NCBI GenBank assembly: GCA_009760855.2
Contig: WPIO01000078.1
Span: 186,001 to 250,000 of the forward strand
DNA from: Cristatella mucedo
Taxonomy: Eukaryota; Bryozoa; Phylactolaemata; Cristatellidae
DNA length: 64,000 bases
Reading direction: 5' to 3'
Positions 56,370 through 64,000 of the stretch are shown here, piece after piece. Every line of letters begins with the position of its first letter. Position 1 is the first letter of the stretch. Position numbers and translations under genes: made by a program. The notes under the pieces are model-generated. The model did not search any database, was not told the origin of the DNA, and was given only the letters and a program-made list of their open reading frames with translations.

Positions 56370-58415
56370 GGCAGGCACGGCCACCCCAGTGACCAGCCGA
56401 TAGTATTAAAGCTTGAAGCCCATAGGTTAATCCTGAAATACCAATTTCCATTTCCAGCCTTTTGACTTGCTTTTTATTCTGTTCAGTAGTGGTGGGCCAG
56501 AAAAATCAGATATGCATTCGTGTGGTGTGTGACTTTTATGTGTGTTTGCTGCGAATGTGCATACTTGTGTGCCAACGTGCAAGTGAAGGCACTGCTATGT
56601 TTGCATCAGCTTAAAAATCGCTCGTCCAATATTTATTTTTTTCAGTGAGAAGTGCTCCTGTCGAAGATTCTGCATTGTCGAGAAAGAGCAAGAACCTTTT
56701 TTCTTAGTAGATAGTATTTATTGACTTGTTGATTAGTGGGTCAACCCACTGATTTCATTTCTATTGACAAGCTCTGTCCTCCTTACTATTCAACGATCGA
56801 TGTTCTTCCGTTGCTAGTTCATTATTTTGCACAGTTATACTCCCTGCCACCTACTTATCTCCGATCTGTGGGCATTGCAGTGCAGGTTACCGCCCTGATG
56901 GCCAGGTGCCTCGCACGAGGCGCCTCGCACGAGCTTCGTGTCCCCGACACGTGACCGATGTCTCGCCACCGCAGAGCGAAGCACCGCTCAACTGTGCGTC
57001 TGGCCTGCCTCTTGTGCTCCGCCATGCATTCCGTTCTGCTTTCTCGTTTGCTATTGCGACCAAGCCAGCTGCCAAATGCTTATTAGCCAGCTGATCTTGC
57101 CATCTGCCACGGTCTCCTTCCACTTCCGTCTTCCACGGTTGCACCGAATCTTTGCAATGGACATTTCCTCCGAGTGCTTCGCTGAAGGTATCCGCTGCTG
57201 CTGGGATTTTCTGAGCAGCCTATCGAGCGTTCAGGCTGAGGCTCACGCTTGCTGAGCAGGGAGAGAAGCGCTCTGCCTGAGCTCGTGTCCATCTCTTTCC
57301 TGTTGCGTGTTTAACCCTCCTTATTCATAAATAAATCTTCGGTCTTTGTCACCATCTCATCCTTACCCGACTGATAATACGCGGGTCTTCTGATCTTCAC
57401 TGCGTCCTTTGCTCTATATGGCAGCATGCATCGCTGTCCTAATGGGGGGGGGGCTGTATTTACTTGTAGATTACATTAATAGAGAGCAGCAGGTTTCTGT
57501 CGCATGCTAGTAGGTGGTGAATTGCCGTCTAGGTCCCTATGAGTTGTGTGAGGGAAAACATGTTAAGTTCGAACAAGAGAGATATGATGGTGGCATGATA
57601 AATGCACAAGAAGTGTGCATCCTTATGATTTTTATACATTTCTATGTATATTTTCTTTTGAAATCGCTCTCTTGTCTGCTGATCGGTTTGCCTCCCATCG
57701 CGTTAGTGTAGACCAGTCATAGATCGTGTGTGTTACTCTGAGAAAATATTCGGAGGTGCAGAGGCTGGCCATCGTGGCGACTTGACGTCGAGCTTGTGTT
57801 AACTAAATCCACATCGCGCTGCAGCACGATAGGCGCAGCCCTACGTCCTCTACAGTCTGACCAGAATAAAAGGTCTTTCCCAGCAAGATGTGAATGCCGG
57901 GTTGTTTGTAGTCTTTTACAAGGCTTGCTCGGTAGATAGGAGGCTAGCCGTTGCAACTTTTGCCACATTTCAGTAGGCGCGTGATCTGAATTGTGCTCAC
58001 CAGGAAGCCAGCGAGGGACTTAAATAGCTGACGTAGCAAGTGCCAACGTGCTTGATAACCGATTTAAACCGAGGCCCGTGGAGCCTGAGGTGACCTTTTC
58101 AGCCTGTAGTCGTTCATGTAGGCTCGCCATCACCCCCACCCAGCAAACTCTTGCCCACCCGGAACCTCTCCGAAAAACCGCTGACAGACGCTCAAATGAA
58201 AATAGTCAATTGCTGAATCGCGTTGCCTTCTGAATACACTGATTCTGCAAATGTTTTTAAGCAAATATGTCCAATACTCCCGAGAACAGTTTTTCAAACT
58301 CGTAATCTATTACGGCTATTAGCTATGCCCAATAGACGTTCGAGCGAACTGACAGTATCGCCCTCGGTGCTCTGCCGACCCGGTCTGCCCCTGGGTCTTA
58401 GCCCAGAGGCAGCTG
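56370..58415. other. Intergenic, no gene recognised
   Basis: Several overlapping frames between 56,736 and 57,292 on both strands; none shows a known domain. A G9 run lies near 57,445. AATAAA sequences occur at 57,331 and 57,866 without an assigned gene. Confidence 0.45.
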
Positions 58416-58419
58416 CTCG

Positions 58420-58535
58420 CTCGTACTTCGCGACTCAAGTCGTTTGTTTGAGTCCTGCAGCAGGCAATCCTTAATTGGCTGCTGCTGCAAGTGGGGTAAC
58501 TATAGCCTCTTTAATAACTAATGCTCTCGTGCCGC
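58420..58535 (+). mobile_element. Degenerate SINE-1 copy
   Basis: GACTCAAGTCGTTTGTTTGAGTCCTG (B-box region) then GGCAATCCTTAATTGGCTGC and TATAGCCTCTTTAATAACTA, a decayed SINE-1 order. Confidence 0.6.
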
Positions 58536-58539
58536 TCGT

Positions 58540-59320
58540 ATATAAATGTGGCTGTTTGGTCAGCCAGCGTTTTTTAAGTTTATTTTTACCACGGACTGCA
58601 TTATTGAAGGATCCTCACCGCTGGCAGCAGCGATCCACTGAGCTTGGCTTTGTCTGTGCTCAGCAGTGTGCGCATGTGCGTGGATTCGCGATTGCCTGAC
58701 TGTGCTTGTCCAATCACCTCACACAGGCTGAAAGCATGGAACTTGCTGGATGCTTGAGGGGCACACTTGAGCTCACGCTGTGTTTTGCAGTCGTGTCTAA
58801 GTTAACGAAATTAAGTGAGCCTGCTGCAGTTCGCTATATGCCCCATCTCAGAGACTTTCTCGTCGATTCTCCTCGGTCTGGCCGTGACCCTGCTTGCTAG
58901 TATCGGCGAGGATGCAAGCTATCAATGGTGAATGATGTCGCGTCCCTCTCTTCCTAGCTCCAGGCGTCGCGGCTAGCAAGAGTGTAAAATATGGACGACT
59001 GGGTAGACTGGCCTTTCTCCACCGAAAGCAAAACTAGCTAGTTTTTTTACTTGCTGCGGGTTTTGCCGTTTCTCTTGACGGATTACGAGTACGGAGGTGA
59101 AAAGTCGCTAGGATCGGACAGTCGGGTACGCCTCGGTATGGACTGCTAAAGCCAAGGCCAAGAGACCAATTCTGGCGCCGGCCAGTACTTGCTGCTCACG
59201 CCCCTCCCATAACCCATTGGGCTTCTAATGGACCGAGAGTGGCGTTGCCCATTCAGGGGTGTCTAGCAGCAGGAACTCAGGTAAACTTGTGGATAATAAT
59301 TATAGTGAAATAACAATGGA
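58540..59320. other. Intergenic, nothing recognised
   Basis: No supported gene or element. Confidence 0.4.
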
Positions 59321-59324
59321 TTTG

Positions 59325-59625
59325 TACAGCAATCTCCGAGAACATTCTTTCTAGGCACTTCACATATGCTGAAAAGGAAGCATGACTACGGTTAGTGCTA
59401 ACATGCATAGCGTCAGCAGGCATAATCATACAAAGTAGAGAAAATTTACAGACTCCGCAAATGCTTCGCGGAACAGGTGTGCCTGTAGCTCGTTTTTAAA
59501 CGTCGTCAGGGGGTGTCGTGACGTCACTCGGGAGTGAGTTCCTGGTTTGGAGGCCATCGCATGAGAATGATTTAACGCCAAGCCATATGGTTGGTAAACC
59601 CGAGACGCCGTTGTCCACACTGTGG
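59325..59625 (-). mobile_element. Degenerate LINE 3' fragment, antisense
   Basis: Carries the complement of a LINE-A-type stem-loop and 3' UTR. The coding part reads HPLTTFKNELQAHLFREAF and, in another frame, KSFSCDGLQTRNSLP. Diverged enough to be an older subfamily. Confidence 0.7.
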
Positions 59626-60650
59626 ATCAAACACGCGGTCGCGTGAAGCCTCGATGGAAACTGCATAGCAATACCAATTCCCAGTCGCATAAGTTGTTGA
59701 AGGTGAGCCCGGAACAATGCTTTCTGTAATGAGGAGCGAAAAGCGAAGATGCGCTAAACCTTCTATGAAAACGGCAGCTGTATAACAGTTTGAGTATATA
59801 GGGAATCTGGCTGGCCAGGGTCATTGGAGGCCACAGGATGACGACGTGCATGCGAAATTGCACGCAATTTTCTTAGTAAACCCGGAAGACTGATTTCTAT
59901 ACTTGAGAAGGAAACCCGCAGTTTCGCGAAGCCTAACGTGAACGTGACAGCTGTATCGCAGTAGTTACATCGACATTGCACGGCCGCCGGGCCATTGGGT
60001 GACAACGCACTTGGCCGATTGCATGTAATTTTGTCGGTTAACCCGAAAGATTGTTTCCTATCATTTTAAATCAACGCTGCAGCTGTACAAAGCTTATTGT
60101 GGAAATGGCAGCTGCATCGCAGTTTGATTATGCAAGGAGGCTGGCTGGCCCAAGATATCTGAACCGATAGTATGAGAACGCTCAAGAACAACGACAGGAA
60201 ATTTGGTGGGTAAACCTGGAATGCTATTCTCCATAGTTTGAAATAAAAACCACAGTTGCGTAGATTATTTTATAGAAATAGCAGCTGCATTGCGGTTCAA
60301 TTATTTATGGTTGCTATTTAAATTGGCTACTGGAGGCCATAGCATGAGAACGCGTGAGCGAAATCGCACGAAATCTATCGGTTAGCGTGTAACACCAGTT
60401 TTTATATTTACAAATCAAAATCGCAGTTTCACGAAAGCTTTTGTAGAAATGGCAGGTTTATAGCAGTTTGAATTTGTAGTAAGGCTGGCTGGCGCGGGCC
60501 ATTTTAGGCAGTAGCATGAGAACGGTCAAGCGAAATTGAATCAAATTTGGTGGGTAACGTCACGTAACGTCATTCTGCATTATTTGGACCAAAACCGCTA
60601 CTTTCTCACGTTTATCATAGGAATAGCAACTGTACCGCAGTGTATCGTGG
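59545..60650 (+). repeat. Diverged tandem satellite, period about 170 bp
   Basis: The landmark (G/A)GTAAACCCGGAA or its decayed form recurs near 59,592, 59,700, 59,875, 60,038, 60,210, 60,381 and 60,551, mostly 163-175 bp apart. Other landmarks keep register: AAATGGCAGCTGCATCGCAG, GGCTGGCTGGCC, GGCCATAGCATGAGAACG and CCGCAGTTTCGCGAAAGC. About six full units and one partial, with visible divergence between units. Confidence 0.8.
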
Positions 60651-60654
60651 TTAT

Positions 60655-61485
60655 TTTTGTGGGCCGTCTGTAACGAGCAAGTTTAATTCAAGCGACGGCA
60701 CACAAGCTAAGACACCCAAACACAGTAGCAGGCTTCAAGAGACACGTTTACTCACATGGACGCTTGCAGTGACGCCAGCGCACGACCGCTCCACCCGGCG
60801 TCCCCGTCGCAACTCAGTATCTGGGTCTGTTCTTGTCAAGTTCAAATGATGTACATTGGAGGAATCAGAATTTTCAGGTCGGCAGATGGGTGTAGGTTGG
60901 GAACAGTGGTCCCGTACCCCCTCATGGCGTAGGAAATATTACCCGGAGAATAGGAACTGCTGTCTGTCCATTGTGGCTGGCAGCTGCTACATGTCCATTG
61001 GCTCTGCTAACGTTAGCGTAACTCTACAAGTCAGAACCAATAATATGATGACACGCACAAGTAAGCATTTAAGTGTGGCTAATTTTAGCGCATTGCCTCT
61101 ACTGCCAGGAAACGGCCCATCGACAGCGGGCCAAGCCGCCGCCTCGCTCAAGCGTCAACTGTCGGCAATGGGCTGCAGCCGAGTGCCGACCTGCAGCCAA
61201 ATTGCAGGACGAGGCGCACGAGGCTACATTTGACTGCTGAGAGCATTTCCTTTGTTTCCACACGCTCGAGAACTATAAACAAGCCTTAAGGTCACATGAT
61301 AGGCTTCGGCCAAAGCCGGGCACAGGTGGCCAACAAATGACAGCTGCACGCTGGGCCCCATTGGTGTGGGCGAGACGGCAGACTTGGCAAACGCGAAACC
61401 AGCGTTGCTTCAGAGGCAAAGCGCCATCTGCAGCGCCGTCCAGAAATAATTTACAGGCACACCTCGCGACTGCGGCTTCTAATTA
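60655..61485. other. Intergenic, one unassigned ORF
   Basis: A 125-codon frame (60,856-61,233, starting MEESEFSGRQMGVGWEQWSR) has no recognised domain and no visible splice context. It may be chance. Confidence 0.35.
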
Positions 61486-61489
61486 GCAG

Positions 61490-61900
61490 TGTACCCAGGC
61501 TAGGTTCGGTTGGCTGGGACAGGACGGCTGTAATGTGGTAAGAGTCACTGGCTAGGCCGGAGTCTGACCTATGGCTTGTGCGGTGACGAGCGGTCACCAG
61601 GGCTCTTGGGTAGGAGAAGTTGGCCGAGTAAATCATGGTGTGGGAGGCTCCCGGTCTCGCCGAATTATGCACCTGGATGGTTGCAGGCGTGCTCCGGCGA
61701 TACGGCCACGCACGCAAGGCGATGAGTTTATCAAGCACGATATTACTCACCATTCAATTGCATTTCTCTTTGCAGCAAATGTAAAGCGCCTAGAGAGATA
61801 TTGAGTTCTCTGAGGGCGCTTTATCAAGTGCATTATTATTATTATTATTACCCAAGGCCCGAGCGGAGCTGGATAGCCTCCAAGATCGCATGTCTGCTAG
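61490..61900 (+). repeat. Dispersed repeat D, copy 1, split by a LINE-A insertion
   Basis: Matches 62,966-63,240 over most of its length (TGTACCCAGGCTAGGTTCGG, TTGGGTAGGAGAAGTTGGCC, GGCTCCCGGTCTCGCCGA, TTATGCACCTGGATGGTTGC). The match resumes after the LINE insert with CCCGAGCGGAGCTGGATAGC. Element type unknown. Confidence 0.85.
61727..61850 (+). mobile_element. LINE-A 3' tail inserted in repeat D
   Basis: About 124 bp from TTTATCAAGCACGATATTAC through the stem-loop to (ATT)n. The uninterrupted copy of the target is at 63,212/63,213 (GACGAG/TACCCAA). Confidence 0.93.
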
Positions 61901-61934
61901 CAAGCATTCACTTTATCAGTCGCTGCTAATGATT

Positions 61935-62480
61935 CCGACTGTTTCAATGACAAAAATAGATGAGTGTCATCAGTAAAAAAGTGACAGCCAATTCAGTAGG
62001 GCCCCAATAATTTTTCTCAGTGGTTGAGCATAAATGGAGAACAGCGATGGGCCGAAACGGACCGTTGCGGGACTCAATTGGTGGTCTTGCCTCTGGTGGA
62101 TTAGACTTGCCATCCACACGACATGGATTGTAACAAGTAGGATTTGAACCAATTCAGTACCTCGCCCGCCAGAGTGATATATGTTCCTAATCGTTTGCGT
62201 AAGATATTGCTGCCAACAGTGTTAAAGGCAGCTGACGGGTCTACTAGGGCTTGGGCTGTGACATTACCGTCATGATTGCAGCATATAATGGTATTGGTTA
62301 TATGGAGGAGAGCCGTTTCAGTGGAGTAGTGTCGCTGGAATCCCGATTGAAATTTTTCTGAAAATTTATTCCTTTTAGTGTGCCCTACAAACTACTCAGC
62401 ACAAACCTTTCTCAGTATCTTTGAAATTAAACTGGGCTATATTGAGCTAGGATCTCGGAATCTGATCCTGGCTTTTTGAG
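61935..62480 (-). mobile_element. LINE reverse-transcriptase fragment, antisense
   Basis: Minus strand reads HSTETALLHI-like (near 62,310), a DPSAAF-like block, GPSLFSIYAQPLRKIIGALL and HFFTDDTHLFL (near 61,960), where TDD replaces ADD at the catalytic motif. It is closest in style to LINE-B but diverged. It has no 3' tail. Confidence 0.8.
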
Positions 62481-62484
62481 TATA

Positions 62485-62965
62485 GGTCCAAACGATGACC
62501 GGTTCGGAGCATTTTGGTACTACCCCGTTAACAAGAGAAGCATTACAAATCTCAGTTATGGCTCAATCAATTTTACGTTTGTTCCCTGAGGAGATGTATT
62601 GGATCTTCAGACGACAAACTCTGTTTACAAGATTTTATTAAGATAGCCCACATCGTAGGCAGAAATCTCGGAAAATCTCTTAAGGAAGGTCACAGGTTTG
62701 ACTCAATATAACAACAATAGGTTTAGTTGGAGGAAGCTTTAGGGAGAAACAAACATGAACAATTTTGCCGAGAAAGAAAGACTTCTAAGAAAGTTTTTGA
62801 AATTAACGAAACTTGTCGGCTGAGCTCATAATATTTAGGGAGTGAGACCTCCCCGAGCTGGAAAGCAAATAGTTTAAATACTGGTAGGTCATAAATTCTG
62901 CTTTAAGTAGCTAACATTTGGCCCAAAAAGCTTCTTGGAAACCTCTAATTTTACCTGTAGTAGCT
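62485..62965. other. Intergenic, nothing recognised
   Basis: May include the upstream part of the antisense LINE, but no motif can be assigned. Confidence 0.35.
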
Positions 62966-63240
62966 ATGTACCCAGGCTAGGTTCGGTTGGCTTGGACCGG
63001 GCAGCTATAATGAGAGTAAGGGTCACCGCCTAGGCCAGGGTCGGACCTACGGCATGACCGGATGTGCGGTGACGTGAGATCACCGGGGCTCTTGGGTAGG
63101 AGAAGTTGGCCGAGTAAGTCGTGGTGCTGGAGGCTCCCGGTCTCGCCGAGTTATGCACCTGGATGGTTGCATGCGTGCTCCGGCGATGCGGCCAAGCACG
63201 CAAGGCGACGAGTACCCAAAGCCCGAGCGGAGCTGGATAG
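62966..63240 (+). repeat. Dispersed repeat D, copy 2 (uninterrupted)
   Basis: Second copy of the 61.5-kb repeat, with the target site of the LINE-A insertion intact (CGACGAGTACCCAAAGCCCG). The two copies are 1.4 kb apart in the same orientation. Confidence 0.85.
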
Positions 63241-64000
63241 CACGCTCGTTGTTGAGACTTGTATATTCCGCGTTCCCCATGTAGCGTGTTCGTGACCCCC
63301 GTGTGTTGGTGTCTTTCGGCGGAAGCTCTCGGCTGTTGTGGACGTCTGCTCCGTCTATCCCATAATACTCAGCTAGCCGGGTCTTGTACGGCGTATGCTT
63401 GTACTGGTGGAACGGAGGCTGGCGACGGTGTGACGGTGGAAGCCGACTGACCAACTAGCACGTTTGTTCGCGCTTGCTGCATCGTCTGGCGCCCCCATAG
63501 TGTAGTGTGTATAGAACCCTCCCAGTAGACTTGTTTAGTTCCCCTGCTGTTGTTAGCGCATGCGATTTTATAGAGAGGTTTAACCTGACTGCCGCTCGTC
63601 TTACCCTAGCTCAGCCGCATGGCGAGCGGCAGCGTGGCCGGAGTAGGGCGGGGCTTGGCAGGAAATAGCCTCTAACTCCTGGAACTCGGCTACAGCTAGC
63701 GTTTCGGCGCAACAAGGTAGACCATTACAGGTCCTTAGAGCTTGCGTTAGCTGAGTGGAGAGCTTTATAGTATATAGGCTAACTAGTTAGCGAGGTTGGC
63801 AGCTGCTAGTACGTTTGGGATTGTCATGTGAGCCTGAGCGTGTCGGCCGGTCAGCCTTAAGTCAGCCTCTGCTTCGCTGAGTGAGTTAATGGTAGGTGTG
63901 GAGTCTTTGAAGCGCTTCCCTACCCCCAAAGCTCAGAGAGCAGCTGCCCTTTGTGATGCAAGGAAAATGGCAACCCAGCATTAGAATTTAACAAGCAAAC
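63241..64000. other. Window end, nothing recognised
   Basis: No gene or element supported. A minus-strand frame (63,080-63,454) partly overlies repeat D and has no known domain. Confidence 0.4.

Noticed and set aside
59545-60650. CRISPR array
   Set aside because: Units are about 170 bp, diverged and without constant short repeats; the genome is eukaryotic.
62966-63730. LTR beginning TGTACCC and ending ATTACA
   Set aside because: The two repeat D copies do not share both ends, no primer-binding site or polypurine tract was seen, and no gag or pol frame lies between them.

Overview
This window is animal (metazoan) nuclear DNA. It carries two multi-exon, GT-AG spliced genes, both on the + strand, set in intergenic and intronic DNA full of non-LTR retrotransposon remains, tRNA-derived SINEs, DNA-transposon fossils and long (GA)n/(CT)n/(GT)n microsatellites. 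The two proteins are recognisable orthologs of vertebrate ORC2 and GOLGA3. The repeat content and intron sizes suggest an invertebrate with a mid-sized, repeat-rich genome. I cannot name the phylum.

Layout. 1-5.8 kb: a LINE copy cut by the window edge, LINE tails, a hAT MITE resembling the SPIN (Space Invader) family, and a Tc1/mariner fossil. 5.9-19.8 kb: ORC2 (origin recognition complex subunit 2), 11 coding exons giving about 494 residues, with a LINE cluster in its largest intron. 19.8-27.7 kb: intergenic, with LINE and SINE fragments and one GC-rich exon-like island near 24.8 kb. 27.8-52.3 kb: GOLGA3 (golgin-160-like Golgi coiled-coil protein), 16 coding exons giving about 1,378 residues; the first of these is proposed from phase and splice-site fit. 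Its introns hold most of the microsatellites, a near-complete second-family LINE and a Tc1/mariner fossil. 52.4-64 kb: no gene recognised; it holds LINE and SINE copies, a diverged tandem array of roughly 170-bp period, a duplicated dispersed repeat, and an antisense reverse transcriptase.

The mobile elements fall into families visible from the sequence alone. LINE-A (L2/CR1-like reverse transcriptase) ends in a conserved stem-loop followed by (ATT)n. LINE-B (related reverse transcriptase) ends in (TACAT)n. SINE-1 has a clear tRNA-like B box. SINE-2 has a tRNA-like head and a tail that matches the LINE-A 3' stem-loop, as expected if it is mobilised by LINE-A. Nested and end-to-end insertions allow relative dating at several sites.

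The two genes act in unrelated processes: ORC2 in replication-origin licensing in the nucleus, GOLGA3 in Golgi structure and vesicle traffic. They share only position and orientation. Exon calls rest on remembered similarity to the vertebrate families plus reading-frame and splice-phase consistency. No database search was run. I see no CRISPR array, operon, rRNA gene or intact tRNA gene.
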